The notes: generated by a model not told the origin, from the sequence alone. Positions 51,959 to 60,934 are shown, counted from the first letter of the stretch. The stretch is DNA of 64,000 bases from Arthrobacter sp. SO5 (GCF_020532805.1 NZ_MQTQ01000013.1:9849-73848), one strand, 5' to 3'. A program made the numbers and translations.

Positions 51959-53351
51959 TGAGCGGCCTTTCTTTGGGGTACTCGTAGAGCGCGGGGCGTT
52001 CCCGCAGGGCCAGGGCGGCGCCCAGTGTGACCGGACCCAGCCTTCCGACGAACATCAGCAGAATCAGCACAAGTTGGCCGGCGGGCGGAATCCCGGCCGT
52101 GATCCCGGTGGACAGTCCAACGGTGGCAAACGCAGAGATCACCTCGAACAGGATCCTCTCCTGCCCGAAGTCCGTAATCACCATCAGGAACATGGTCGCC
52201 CCTGTGACGAGGGCGATCGCCAGCAGGACCACGGTGATCGCCTGGCGGTGCACCGCCCGGGACAGCCGCTTCCCGAAGATGTTGACGGCCGTGCCGCCCT
52301 GCAGTTCGGTGGAGATGATGAAGAACAGGACGGCAAAGGTGGTGATCTTCAGGCCGCCGGCGGTACCGGCCGGGCCGCCGCCGATGAACATCAGGATGTC
52401 CATCCCCAGCCAGGAGACGGGGTGCATCTGCCCGATGTCGATGCTGTTAAAGCCCGCGGTCCTGGTGATGACGGACTGGAAAAAGCCTGCCAGCACGCGC
52501 TCCGCAGGGGGAAGGCCGCCGAGCGTAGCGGGGTTGGACCATTCGACGGCGGTGAGGAAGACGGTGCCGCCCGCCAGCAGGACTGCTGAGCCCACCAGGA
52601 CAAGTTTGGTGTTCATGCTCCAGTGGATGGGGCGCCGGTACTGGCGGCCCAGTTCGAAGAGGACCGGGAACCCGAGCCCGCCGATGATCACGGCGCCGGC
52701 GATCGGCAGGCACAGCCACGCGTCGCCGGCGAAACCCATCAGGTTGTCGGAGTACAGGGCGAATCCGGCGTTGTTGAAAGAGGAAACCGAGTGGAATAGA
52801 CCGTGCCACAGGGCTTCGCCGGGCGGGTAGCCGTAGCCGGCCATGAATCGGGCCGCCAGGATCAGGGCCAGGCCCGCCTCCACGGCCAGGCTGATCAGGA
52901 GCACCCCGAGCAGCACCCGGCGGACGTCGCCGAAGCCGCTACTTTTGGTTTCGGCGGCTGCCGAGAGCCTGGACTTCAGGCCAAGCCGGCGCGCGGTCAG
53001 CACCCCGAGGAGGGTACCGAAGGACATCACGCCGAAGCCGCCGATCTGGATCAGCACCAGGATGACCACCTGGCCGAAGCCGCTCCAGAAGACCGGTGTA
53101 TCAACGGTGATGAGGCCTGTTACGCACACCGAAGAGGTGGCAGTGAAAAGTGCCTCCAGGAATGTGGCGCCGCCCTCGCCGGCCTTGGCCACGGGAAGCA
53201 GGAGCATCCCGGTTCCCGCCGCGACCGCGCCCGCGAAGCCGAGCACAATGACCTGCGCCGGGTGGCGGGGTGCGAACGCTCTGACGAACTTTGTGAAGCC
53301 CGCTGCCGGGGCGCGCAGGATAGCGGGAACTTCAACGTGCATACGCGTCAC
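51951..53351 (-). CDS. Potassium uptake membrane subunit, TrkH/KtrB family
   Basis: This 466-residue channel-like K+ transporter has four M1-P-M2 repeats. The selectivity-filter glycines are visible in VCVTGLITVDT, FNNAGFALYS, ITRTAGFNSIDIG and FATVGLSTGIT. There are many hydrophobic helices and no large soluble domains. The product with the downstream RCK subunit forms a Na+- or nucleotide-regulated KtrAB complex. The start is GTG 53351 with GGGTGA upstream, though ATG 53342 is possible. Overlap with the RCK gene implies coupled translation. Confidence 0.93.
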   Translation of the reverse strand: MTRMHVEVPAILRAPAAGFTKFVRAFAPRHPAQVIVLGFAGAVAAGTGMLLLPVAKAGEGGATFLEALFTATSSVCVTGLITVDTPVFWSGFGQVVILVLIQIGGFGVMSFGTLLGVLTARRLGLKSRLSAAAETKSSGFGDVRRVLLGVLLISLAVEAGLALILAARFMAGYGYPPGEALWHGLFHSVSSFNNAGFALYSDNLMGFAGDAWLCLPIAGAVIIGGLGFPVLFELGRQYRRPIHWSMNTKLVLVGSAVLLAGGTVFLTAVEWSNPATLGGLPPAERVLAGFFQSVITRTAGFNSIDIGQMHPVSWLGMDILMFIGGGPAGTAGGLKITTFAVLFFIISTELQGGTAVNIFGKRLSRAVHRQAITVVLLAIALVTGATMFLMVITDFGQERILFEVISAFATVGLSTGITAGIPPAGQLVLILLMFVGRLGPVTLGAALALRERPALYEYPKERPLIG

Positions 53352-53385
53352 GCTATCACCCGATGGAGGCAGTCACGGCGACGGC

Positions 53386-54177
53386 TCAGGTGAGCAGCCC
53401 CTGGACCAGCTCGCGGCATTTGCGGTAGGCCGCGGCCTTCGGGTCGATCAGCGCGAAGTGGTCACCCGGGACCTTCAGAAGCTGAACTGGCGCCCCCGCT
53501 GCTTTGGCTGCACCCGCGTACGTCTCGGATTGGCTCATCGGGACGGTGTCGTCTTCGGTTCCGTGGACCGCATAAACGGGGACAGCCAGGGGAACTGCGC
53601 TCATGGGGTCCGCGTATTTATGCCGCTTGGGGTATTTTTCCGAGGAACCGCCCAGCAGGTTGCTGACCGCCCCATTACTGAGGTTCAGCCGCTCGGCGGC
53701 GGCGAGGTTGAGCACTCCCGACTGGCTGACCACGCCAGTGAGCCGCACGGCGCCGTCGTCCCTGCGCAGCAGCTGGCGGTCCGCGTCCGGTGCGCCGATC
53801 TGTCCGAGCCGGTCCCGGCCGGCCGCCCAGACCGCCAGGTGCCCCCCGGCGGAATGGCCCAGGGCGACAACCCTGTCCAGCCCGAAGCCGTGCTCGACGG
53901 CGACGTCGCGCACCTTGTCGATCCCTGCCAGCACATCGGAAAAGGTGTGCGGCCAGCCACCGCCGTTGCCTGCGCGGCGGTACTCCAGGTTCCAGGCCAC
54001 CATGCCATGCGCTGCAAGGTCCTTGGCCAGCGGCTCACCAAGCTCCGCGCCGTATTGGGAACGCCAGTAGCCGCCATGGATGACCACCACCACACCTTTG
54101 GGCGCGGCAGTTTCCGGCAGAAAAAGCTCACCCCACTGGCTCGGGTCATCGCCGTAACTGTACTTAAGCCGCTTCAC
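53386..54177 (-). CDS. Alpha/beta hydrolase (BD-FAE/esterase type)
   Basis: This 263-residue hydrolase has the HGGYW oxyanion motif (VVVIHGGYWRSQYG) and nucleophile elbow GHSAGGHLAVW, then a probable acid in VHGTEDDTVPM and His in KVPGDHFALID. It resembles hormone-sensitive-lipase-like or kynurenine-formamidase-like esterases (BD-FAE). There is no signal peptide. The substrate is unknown. It lies upstream of the potassium genes on the same strand, 34 bases away, but its function does not obviously relate to them. Confidence 0.87.
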   Translation of the reverse strand: MKRLKYSYGDDPSQWGELFLPETAAPKGVVVVIHGGYWRSQYGAELGEPLAKDLAAHGMVAWNLEYRRAGNGGGWPHTFSDVLAGIDKVRDVAVEHGFGLDRVVALGHSAGGHLAVWAAGRDRLGQIGAPDADRQLLRRDDGAVRLTGVVSQSGVLNLAAAERLNLSNGAVSNLLGGSSEKYPKRHKYADPMSAVPLAVPVYAVHGTEDDTVPMSQSETYAGAAKAAGAPVQLLKVPGDHFALIDPKAAAYRKCRELVQGLLT

Positions 54178-54421
54178 GCTGTCCTCCTTGGGGCCCGGTG
54201 AACAGGCGGCGGAGATTGCCCCAATGTCACCGCCGCTGCGGCCGCAAGCAAAGCCCGACGCCGCACATCAGCCATGTGCAGAGCCTACCCTGCGCGCCGC
54301 CCGGCACGGCGAAGGCCCGCGGGGGCCCGTCGGCGGACGCCCGCTGGCCGCGATGCCCGCGCGACACCGCCCGCGGGGGTGTCAGGCAACCGCCGTCGTA
54401 CCCCGGCCGTAAGCTGGACGC

Positions 54422-55528
54422 ATGGCGAGCAACTGGGATCGGCTTGAGCCGAGCCTGCGCGAATCGGTGCAGGAGAACGTGGAACTCTACGAGCGGGTCC
54501 GTCCTGCCCTGAAGCTGGTCACCCGCGAGGTCCTGCTCACCCTGCGGAGCATGCTCAAGGGCACCGAGGTCACACCGCTGTTCGTCACCGGCCGCACCAA
54601 GACTGTCGAGTCGTTCCGCGAGAAGATCTCCCGGACGGAGGAGCCGCTGGAACCCGGCGGCCCGCCGGTGCTGAAGTTTCCGGATCCTTTCCGGACCCTC
54701 AATGACATGGTGGGCATCCGCGTCATTACCAAGCTGCCGGCCGAAAACGCGGTGGTGGCCAACCTGATCAAGCGCCAGCGCCAGCTCTTCGACTGCCGCG
54801 GGGACCGCGAGAAGGACATCGGCTCGATCGAGTCCGGGACCTACGGTTACTCCAGCCGGCACCTGATCCTGCGGACCCTCCAGAATGAGGCCGCTAAGGA
54901 GTACCAGCAGGCCTTCAACCCGGAGGTCCAGCCGAACGGCAGCTATTTCTTCGAATGCCAGATCCGCACGGTGTTCGCGCACGCCTGGAGCGAGATCGAG
55001 CACGACATCCGCTTCAAAGCCGAGGACCCCCGGGCCTGGACACCGCACTTCGACCGCCAGTTCACTGCGACGGCCGCGATGCTGGAAACCGTAGAGGGCG
55101 CCTTCTCTGACCTGCACGACCGCTACGAGGAAGTCCGCAGCTACTGGGACATGGACGGGGAGGGCGCCATGCAACTGACCCCGAACCGGATCCGGGACGT
55201 CTGGCGGACCCTGCTGCCGCACGTGGACCGCAAGGTCGACGACGACTGGGGCTGGGCCGCCGAACTCATGGCCGCCCACGGCCTCAACCAGACAGTCCAG
55301 CTCGCCGGGCTGCTCAGCGCCAATCGGATTACCGAGGTCCGCAAGGCCCTGGATCACCGCTACTCCCCCGGCCCGGACCGGCTGCTCGATGACTTGCTGC
55401 TCTGGCAGTTCGGCACCAGGCACATCGACCTCACCGCCGAGACCGCCGACGCCGTCCCGCACCCGCGGCGGGACAGCCTGCTGCGGCGGCTCAAGCAGAT
55501 CGAGCGGTACCGGCTCACCCAGGGGTAG
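54422..55528 (+). CDS. RelA/SpoT-domain stand-alone (p)ppGpp synthetase-like protein
   Basis: This 368-residue protein has a RelA/SpoT synthetase domain but no HD hydrolase, TGS or ACT domain. Catalytic elements look intact: GRTK (57-60), D95 with GIR at 98-100, GYSSRH (142-147), and ECQIRT followed by HAWSEIEHD (178-195). A C-terminal helical region of about 150 residues follows, longer than in the small synthetases RelP and RelQ. It is probably an alarmone synthetase active on GTP, GDP or ATP. The product nucleotide cannot be told. It converges on a phosphatase gene. Confidence 0.85.
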   Translation: MASNWDRLEPSLRESVQENVELYERVRPALKLVTREVLLTLRSMLKGTEVTPLFVTGRTKTVESFREKISRTEEPLEPGGPPVLKFPDPFRTLNDMVGIRVITKLPAENAVVANLIKRQRQLFDCRGDREKDIGSIESGTYGYSSRHLILRTLQNEAAKEYQQAFNPEVQPNGSYFFECQIRTVFAHAWSEIEHDIRFKAEDPRAWTPHFDRQFTATAAMLETVEGAFSDLHDRYEEVRSYWDMDGEGAMQLTPNRIRDVWRTLLPHVDRKVDDDWGWAAELMAAHGLNQTVQLAGLLSANRITEVRKALDHRYSPGPDRLLDDLLLWQFGTRHIDLTAETADAVPHPRRDSLLRRLKQIERYRLTQG

Positions 55529-55541
55529 CGCGCCTCGCGCC

Positions 55542-55982
55542 TCAGGAACCTGACCCGCGGAACTGCGCCACGTACCGCCGCTGCCACGGCGTTTCCACCG
55601 CGCTGCGCCGGTAGTTCCGCCGCACGAAGGCCACGGCCTCGGCGGGCGGGACACCGTCGAGGACGGCGATGCAGGCCAGGGCAGTGCCCGTTCTGCCGCG
55701 ACCGGCCCAGCAGGCGAGCTCCACCCGCTCCGTTTCTACGCGGCGCCAGGCTTCCTTGAAGGCATCCAAGGCATCGGCGCTGTCATCCGGCAGCCGGAAA
55801 TCGTGCCAGCGGACCCAACGGGCGTCCCAGCCGGGCGGAATCGGCGGCTTGCTCAGCAGATACACGCCAAAGTCCGGCTTAGGACCTGCGGGAAACGGCG
55901 ACCATAAGCCCCGACCCCGGACGAGCCTGCCCGAAGGAAGTTCCAGGACTCCCTCCCCGCCGTGCTCCCACGTCTGCGTCAT
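55542..55982 (-). CDS. Dual-specificity/tyrosine phosphatase-like protein
   Basis: This 146-residue protein has a C-x5-R phosphatase loop, CWAGRGRTG (C91, R97), after an acidic candidate general acid in RLPDDSADAL. It lacks the usual His before Cys (sequence LACWAG), which is seen in some protein-tyrosine-phosphatase-like enzymes. A long frame upstream to 56309 is unsupported, so the ATG 55982 (MTQTWEHGG) was chosen. It is convergent with the alarmone synthetase-like gene, 13 bases apart, so they may be functionally linked. Confidence 0.78.
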   Translation of the reverse strand: MTQTWEHGGEGVLELPSGRLVRGRGLWSPFPAGPKPDFGVYLLSKPPIPPGWDARWVRWHDFRLPDDSADALDAFKEAWRRVETERVELACWAGRGRTGTALACIAVLDGVPPAEAVAFVRRNYRRSAVETPWQRRYVAQFRGSGS

Positions 55983-56118
55983 GATTGAGAGCCTAGCCCT
56001 TGGCTCCGGCACCCTAGTTTCCCGGGCCGGCAGTACTCCATGCCACACATCTGACATATTCCTCCAGTGATTGGTCATGAACTCGCTCCGGCGCGGGAAC
56101 CAGTGGCACCATACATGG

Positions 56119-57144
56119 ATGCTTGAGGCAACCACATCCCCGCAGAAAGTCCCCGTGGCCGGCGCTGACACTGATGTGGCGTCCAGTCCCGTCCCGGTCA
56201 ATCCCGCTCTCGCCGCCGAGGCCAAGATCGCCCGGATCGCGGTGACCGTCTTCCCCCTGCTGGTGGTGGCGGCCGGCGTCCTGGGTTTCCTGCTGCCTGG
56301 TGCCTTCAAGCCCCTTAGCCCCAGCGTGCCCTACCTGCTGGGCATCATCATGTTCTGCATGGGCCTGACCCTGACTCCGGCTGATTTCGCGTCCGTAGCC
56401 AAACGCCCCTGGGCCGTCGTGCTGGGCATCGTGGCCCACTACGTCATCATGCCGGGGGCCGGCTGGCTGATCGCCCGGGCCTTGAACCTCGAGCCAGAGC
56501 TGGCCGTGGGACTGATTCTGGTGGGTTGCGCTCCGTCCGGGACCGCCTCCAACGTGATGGCGTTTCTCGCCAAGGGCGATGTTGCCCTGTCGGTGGCCGT
56601 AGCCTCCGTATCCACCCTGATCGCGCCGATCGTGACGCCGTTGCTCGTGCTCATCCTGGCCGGTTCCTACCTGCAGATCGACGCCGGCGGCATGGTCCTG
56701 GACATCGTGAAGACCGTCCTCCTTCCCGTCATCGCAGGACTGCTGGCCCGGCTGTTCCTCAAGAAGCTCATCGCCAAGGCGCTGCCGGCCCTGCCGTGGG
56801 CGTCCGCCGTCGTGATTTCGCTGATCGTGGCGATTGTTGTGGCCGGAAGCGCCAATAAGATTGTTGCCGCAGGCGGAATCGTGTTCCTCGCCGTGGTGCT
56901 GCATAACGGCTTCGGCCTGGGCCTGGGGTACCTCGCCGGCAGGCTGGGACGCCTGGACGACAAGGCACGACGCGCCTTGGCTTTCGAGGTGGGCATGCAG
57001 AACTCGGGGCTGGCCGCGACCCTGGCGACCGCGCACTTCACCCCGCTGGCAGCCCTGCCATCCGCCGTGTTCTCGGTGTGGCACAACGTTTCCGGCGCGG
57101 CCGTCGCCGCGTGGCTGGCGCGGCGCCCGCTGAAGGACGCCTAG
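56119..57144 (+). CDS. Bile acid:sodium symporter family (BASS/YocS-type) transporter
   Basis: This integral membrane protein of about 341 residues has ten hydrophobic segments in a BASS pattern. FCMGLTLTPADFASV and LVGCAPSGTASNVMAFLAKGDVALSVAVA, abbreviated CAPSGTASNVMAF, form the Na+-site region, and GMQNSGLAATLA lies in the second inverted repeat with Asn-Ser. Bacterial members move organic anions such as pantoate, pyruvate or sulfonates. The start is uncertain: ATG 56119 was chosen over 56071 because it fits the N-terminal length of homologues. There is no clear ribosome-binding site for either. Confidence 0.85.
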   Translation: MLEATTSPQKVPVAGADTDVASSPVPVNPALAAEAKIARIAVTVFPLLVVAAGVLGFLLPGAFKPLSPSVPYLLGIIMFCMGLTLTPADFASVAKRPWAVVLGIVAHYVIMPGAGWLIARALNLEPELAVGLILVGCAPSGTASNVMAFLAKGDVALSVAVASVSTLIAPIVTPLLVLILAGSYLQIDAGGMVLDIVKTVLLPVIAGLLARLFLKKLIAKALPALPWASAVVISLIVAIVVAGSANKIVAAGGIVFLAVVLHNGFGLGLGYLAGRLGRLDDKARRALAFEVGMQNSGLAATLATAHFTPLAALPSAVFSVWHNVSGAAVAAWLARRPLKDA

Positions 57145-57153
57145 GGCCCGGTT

Positions 57154-57717
57154 CTAGCCGCGCAGCCGGGCGAGCAGCAGCGAAACGGCCTGCTCCGCGA
57201 GGTCTTCAGGTCCCCACGTTCCCGGCGACAGAACCTCGAACCCGTCAGGCTCCAGCGTGTCCGAGACGACCAGCTGGGCCACGCCGCGGGCGTCGAGCTC
57301 CGCCATCGCCTCAAGGTCGCGGGGGTTCCGGTCAGCCGGCACGGAACCGAGGATGACGCCGTCGGCCCCGCCGGAGAACATGAACTGGCGCCAGCTGTCG
57401 CCGAGCAGGATGACCGGCTGGTAGGCGTGCCGAGGCAGGATCCCGGCGACGGCAGTGGCCAGGGCCCGGTCCCAGGGCTGTTCGAGGTCCGCGATGGCCA
57501 CGGCCACGAGGTCTGTCCGGCCGCGCCGCATCCCCCGGGCCGACCGGTTGGCGACGTAGCCGAGTTCGCGCACGGCGGCGTGGACCCGGTCCTGGGTGGG
57601 CTGGCTGATGCGGGTGGTGCCGCCGAGCCGGCCGGAGAGCACATAGGAGACAGTGGTCAGGGACACGCCGGCCGCCTCCGCGACGTCGCGGATGGTGGGC
57701 CTGGATCCTTGCCGCAC
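57154..57717 (-). CDS. Half-length LacI family regulator
   Basis: This is a 187-residue protein. The N-terminal LacI HTH is complete (TIRDVAEAAGVSLTTVSYVLSG), written here as TIRDVAEAAGVSLTTVSY, with the hinge helix region RVHAAVRELGYVANRSARGMR. It then has only the first subdomain of the periplasmic-binding-like sensor (LVAVAIADLEQPWD, ADGVILGSVPADR) and a short C-terminal helix (EDLAEQAVSLLLARL). Full-length members are about 340 residues. No frameshift remnant is seen on either side, so the deletion is clean. It may bind DNA without normal effector control. Confidence 0.8.
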   Translation of the reverse strand: MRQGSRPTIRDVAEAAGVSLTTVSYVLSGRLGGTTRISQPTQDRVHAAVRELGYVANRSARGMRRGRTDLVAVAIADLEQPWDRALATAVAGILPRHAYQPVILLGDSWRQFMFSGGADGVILGSVPADRNPRDLEAMAELDARGVAQLVVSDTLEPDGFEVLSPGTWGPEDLAEQAVSLLLARLRG

Positions 57718-57898
57718 TGATTGCCCCCTGATTGTTCGCTACGGGTTCCCGCCGGTGCTGAAAATGCCGTCCACCTGGACTCCAGCTTGAACTCTAGCCG
57801 GTTGGGCCCTGGTGGGCGGCCCGCGGGCGGCTGAGCAATTGTTAAGGGCTGTGTACAACGCCAAGCCATCCGCGGAGTTAGGGGCGTAGCGTGCAGAC

Positions 57899-58540
57899 AT
57901 GGCAGATGACAGATACACGACGGAGCGGGACAGCTTCGGGCGGCTCCTGGCAGACCGGGAGATCTGGCGGCAGGCGGGCACGATTCCGGCGGCCGGCGAG
58001 CTGACCGCGCGCTGGCTCGAGGGCCGCAGCGAGTACCAGCCGGGAACGTTCACTCCCGGCCCCGACGACGAAACCAAGGCCATCGCAGCTGATCTCGCCG
58101 GGCTGAACCGCAACGGACTTTTCACCAAAGAATCCCAGCCGGGCGTGCCCGCCGGGGGACATGCCCAGCGGGCCTACGTGACGGGGTTCTGCAGCGCTGA
58201 GTCGGCGGCAGCTCTGCTGGAGTTGTCCGCCCGCACCGATCTGGTGACAGTAGCCCACGCCCCCGGCGAAGCCAGCGAGTCAGCCATTCCCGTGACCGTC
58301 CTGGACGGTGAAGTGGTGACGGTGCTGGGCAGCAGCGAAGGACCGGTCGGCGATGACCAGCTCCGCGACTGGGCCGACGAAGCCAACGAAACGCTGGCCC
58401 TGGTCCTCGCAGACTCCTGGTACGTGGAGATTTTCGACCCCGTTTGGGGACGGAACGGGGTATTGCTGCCCGCAGTGCTCCAGGCGCTGACAGACCAGGA
58501 GCTGACAGACCGGGAGCTCCGGGCCCAAGGGAGGCGATAG
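57899..58540 (+). CDS. Protein of unknown function (tentatively DUF6919-like)
   Basis: This 213-residue soluble protein has GRLLADREIWRQAG at the N terminus, TKAIAADLAGLNRNGLFTKESQPG (cited as LAGLNRNGLFTKESQPG), a RAYVTGFCSAE segment, and a C-terminal DSWYVEIFDPVWGRNGVLLP. It has no membrane segment or known catalytic motif. I associate it tentatively with DUF6919 and infer no function. It is divergent from the LacI-type gene, and its 3' end faces the GAF-domain gene across the fourth interspersed palindrome. Confidence 0.7.
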   Translation: MADDRYTTERDSFGRLLADREIWRQAGTIPAAGELTARWLEGRSEYQPGTFTPGPDDETKAIAADLAGLNRNGLFTKESQPGVPAGGHAQRAYVTGFCSAESAAALLELSARTDLVTVAHAPGEASESAIPVTVLDGEVVTVLGSSEGPVGDDQLRDWADEANETLALVLADSWYVEIFDPVWGRNGVLLPAVLQALTDQELTDRELRAQGRR

Positions 58541-58565
58541 GGCCGATCTGCCCAGCGGCCGGAGC

Positions 58566-58636
58566 ACAGCAACGCGGGGTCACTTAGCGCCGGTCCCAGG
58601 GGCCGGGATGGGCTTTAAGTGACCCCGCGTTGCTGT
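58566..58636. repeat. Interspersed palindromic repeat, copy 4
   Basis: The arms 58566-58586 and 58616-58636 are perfect 21-base inverted complements around a 29-base, less symmetrical centre. The outer core AACGCGGGGTCACTT / AAGTGACCCCGCGTT is the same as copies 1 and 3. It lies 25 bases after the DUF6919-like stop and 3 bases from the convergent GAF gene stop. Confidence 0.9.
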
Positions 58637-58639
58637 TTA

Positions 58640-59470
58640 CTACGCTCCGGCGGGACTCTCCGTCCTGTGGTCCGTCATGCCAACGAGCGGAGCTGCTGCG
58701 GAGCGCGCCGCCCCGACGCCGGGGTTGCTCCGGGCCTTCATGGATCGATCCGCATCGGAATCGGTGATGAGGACGCGCAGGTTGACCTCCAGGAATTCCG
58801 GCGAAAAGTTTCCGGCGACGCTGCGAAGGTACTCAAGAGCCGCCTCGCTACTGAATCCGTACTCACGTATCAGGGTCCGCAATGCCAACCCGGCCAGGGC
58901 ACGGGACAGCTGTGCCGAGGACAGGTCCGCGCCGTTTTTCATGCCGAGCGCAAGTTGTTGTGCCAGGTGAAGGTTCCGGGACGTGTGACGCACAAATCTG
59001 GCTGCTGCGGTGATGTCCGCGCTGGTGAAAACATGCGGCCACGGCGCATACAAGTTGATCACGGCGCGGAATACGTCCGCGGGGACCAGGGGAAGGGACA
59101 ACACTGACCGGGTTCCCAGGGCAGCAGCGGCGCTGGCGTACCCGGGCCAGCGGCGCTCCATTCTGGTGTCCGCGACGAGGACAAATTCTCCCGAACGAAC
59201 CGCGGCGCGGGCCGGACCGTCGTCGAATGAGGCCTCCACCGCGTCCACGGCGGCAGACGCCGCGCTGCCGGCCGTCAGCGTAGCAGCCTCCCCGGACCGG
59301 ATGACGGTGATCGACCAACTGATCCCGCGGCCGGTGCCTCCGATGTCTTCCACGAATTCGGCCATGGCATCACCGAAGTAGGCGCCGATGTCCCGGCTGT
59401 CGAAACGCATTTCACCGACGACGACGGCGGGGAGTTTCGGCCCGCCGCCCGCTGTACTTCCCTCGGTCAT
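58640..59470 (-). CDS. GAF-domain regulator with a degenerate ANTAR-like C terminus
   Basis: This 276-residue protein has a GAF-like sensor domain: VRSGEFVLVADTRMERRWPGYA, abbreviated EFVLVADTRMERRWPGY, then RSVLSLPLVPADVFRAVINLYAP, abbreviated RSVLSLPLVP. A C-terminal helical region (RALAGLALRTLIREYGFSSEAALEYLRSV, abbreviated LIREYGFSSEAALEYL) resembles the three-helix ANTAR RNA-binding domain, but key residues differ. Mycobacterial and Arthrobacter GAF-ANTAR proteins act in antitermination. RNA binding here is uncertain. The last 40 residues are low complexity. Confidence 0.78.
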   Translation of the reverse strand: MTEGSTAGGGPKLPAVVVGEMRFDSRDIGAYFGDAMAEFVEDIGGTGRGISWSITVIRSGEAATLTAGSAASAAVDAVEASFDDGPARAAVRSGEFVLVADTRMERRWPGYASAAAALGTRSVLSLPLVPADVFRAVINLYAPWPHVFTSADITAAARFVRHTSRNLHLAQQLALGMKNGADLSSAQLSRALAGLALRTLIREYGFSSEAALEYLRSVAGNFSPEFLEVNLRVLITDSDADRSMKARSNPGVGAARSAAAPLVGMTDHRTESPAGA

Positions 59471-59615
59471 GGTCCACGCTCAATGTTCGGACACGCCGGC
59501 TCCCTGCTAAACCGATGGGAACAGCATACGACCCAGCGATCCGCCGCGCCCAGACCATCGCGGTGAAGTTTCGTCCGGCGCTGTCCCCCTCGTGTCTCCT
59601 CCTACAGCCGGCGCG

Positions 59616-60074
59616 TCAGGAAGCCCTGGACCGGACTACGAGGACCGGGCACTGAGCGTGGCTGATGACCTGGTGCGAGACCGAACCCAAGCGCAGGCCG
59701 CGAAATCCGCCATGCCCGCGGGAGCCGACAACCACGAGATCTGCGTCCCTGGCGGCGTCGATGATGGCTGACGCCGGTGAATCGCTGTGGACGACCTGCC
59801 CGGTGGCGGCCGCGCCCCCACTCGAAGCAATCTTCAGGGCTTCAGCCTGCAGCCTCTCGGCAATCTGTTGGGGCGAATCCTCGGCCACGATTTCACCGGC
59901 GGCCGTTTCCAACACCGCCGGAAACCACGACATCGGCGGTTTGCTCCAGGCTGTCACGAGGCGAATCTCCCCGTTGCGCTGTTGAGCCTCGTCCCGGGCC
60001 CAGCTCAGCGCATTCTGGGCAGACTCGGAACCGTCGAAGCCAACCACAATCACGAATGAACCGGTATTTGGCAT
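59616..60074 (-). CDS. Universal stress protein (UspA family)
   Basis: This 152-residue protein has the UspA fold. VVGFDGSESAQNALSWA is the N-terminal Asp/Ser ATP-site strand. VVGSRGHGGFRGLRLGSVSHQVISHAQCPVLVV (cited as GSRGHGGFRGLRLGSVS) is the ATP-binding G-x2-G-x9-G(S/T) motif, so it is probably the ATP-binding subtype. It is a single-domain cytoplasmic protein. It is monocistronic, convergent with nothing, and divergent from the maleylpyruvate-isomerase-type gene. Confidence 0.93.
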   Translation of the reverse strand: MPNTGSFVIVVGFDGSESAQNALSWARDEAQQRNGEIRLVTAWSKPPMSWFPAVLETAAGEIVAEDSPQQIAERLQAEALKIASSGGAAATGQVVHSDSPASAIIDAARDADLVVVGSRGHGGFRGLRLGSVSHQVISHAQCPVLVVRSRAS

Positions 60075-60238
60075 TTTCTTTCCTCGCTAAGCGGCGCCGA
60101 CAGGTTCGCGATGACGTTGCCGGCGGCGGAAACGTCACCCGAGCCACAGTCTAGGCCGTCACGCTGATTTACGACCGGGCCTTTTGGACCACCCTGCCGC
60201 CAGGAGCCGGCTTCCCTGCGCCCCGATATGCTCGACCC

Positions 60239-60934
60239 ATGTCACCCGACCGTTACCTTGCCGAGCTGGCCGGCAGCCTGGACCTTCTCGGTGTCCTTGC
60301 GCGCCAGCCGGACGAAATACTGGCCCGTCCTGTTCCGGCCTGCGCGGGCTGGACACTCGATGAGGTGTTCGGGCATCTCGGTTCAATCGAACGCTGGGCA
60401 GTTGACGTGGTCCGGGAGGGAAAGTTCGTCGGGGAACCGACGCCGCCGGCCACGGGCGCAGCGGCATGGTTCCTCGCTGGCGCAGAGACCTTCCTCGGGT
60501 CAATGGCGGCGATCGATCCCGAGGCACGGTGCTGGAACTTTGGCCCGCCACCGCGCACGGCCGGATTCTGGCTACGGCGCCAGGCACACGAACACGCCAT
60601 CCACCTCGTCGACGCCTGCCAAGCCTCGGACCTGGTCCCCCAGATTCCCGGCAAGGACTTCATGATCGACGGAATCGACGAGGTCCTCACCATGTTCACC
60701 CCGCGGCAGCTGCGGCTGGAGCGGATGCCGCACCCCGAAGCGGCCGTGACCTTCCACGTGGCCGGTGCCGGCAGCTGGACGCTCGGCCAAGGGACCGCCG
60801 CGGCATCAATTACCGCCCCCGTGCAGGAAATGTACCTCGGCCTCTGGGGCCGGTCAAACCTCGCGGCAAGCGCGACCATCGAAGGTGACACCGACCTCGC
60901 CCTCAGCGTTCTGCGCGGCCCCCTCGCTCCCTGA
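60239..60934 (+). CDS. Mycothiol-dependent maleylpyruvate isomerase family (DinB-like) protein
   Basis: This 231-residue protein has a DinB-like four-helix bundle with metal-binding His in VFGHLGSIERW (H46) and RRQAHEHAIHLVDA (HEH), followed by an SCP2/MDMPI C-terminal domain (VTFHVAGAGSWTLG). The family includes mycothiol-dependent maleylpyruvate isomerase, and many members are mycothiol S-transferases with other substrates. No gentisate or maleylpyruvate pathway genes are near, so a specific isomerase role is unlikely. A duplicated hairpin follows. Confidence 0.88.
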   Translation: MSPDRYLAELAGSLDLLGVLARQPDEILARPVPACAGWTLDEVFGHLGSIERWAVDVVREGKFVGEPTPPATGAAAWFLAGAETFLGSMAAIDPEARCWNFGPPPRTAGFWLRRQAHEHAIHLVDACQASDLVPQIPGKDFMIDGIDEVLTMFTPRQLRLERMPHPEAAVTFHVAGAGSWTLGQGTAAASITAPVQEMYLGLWGRSNLAASATIEGDTDLALSVLRGPLAP

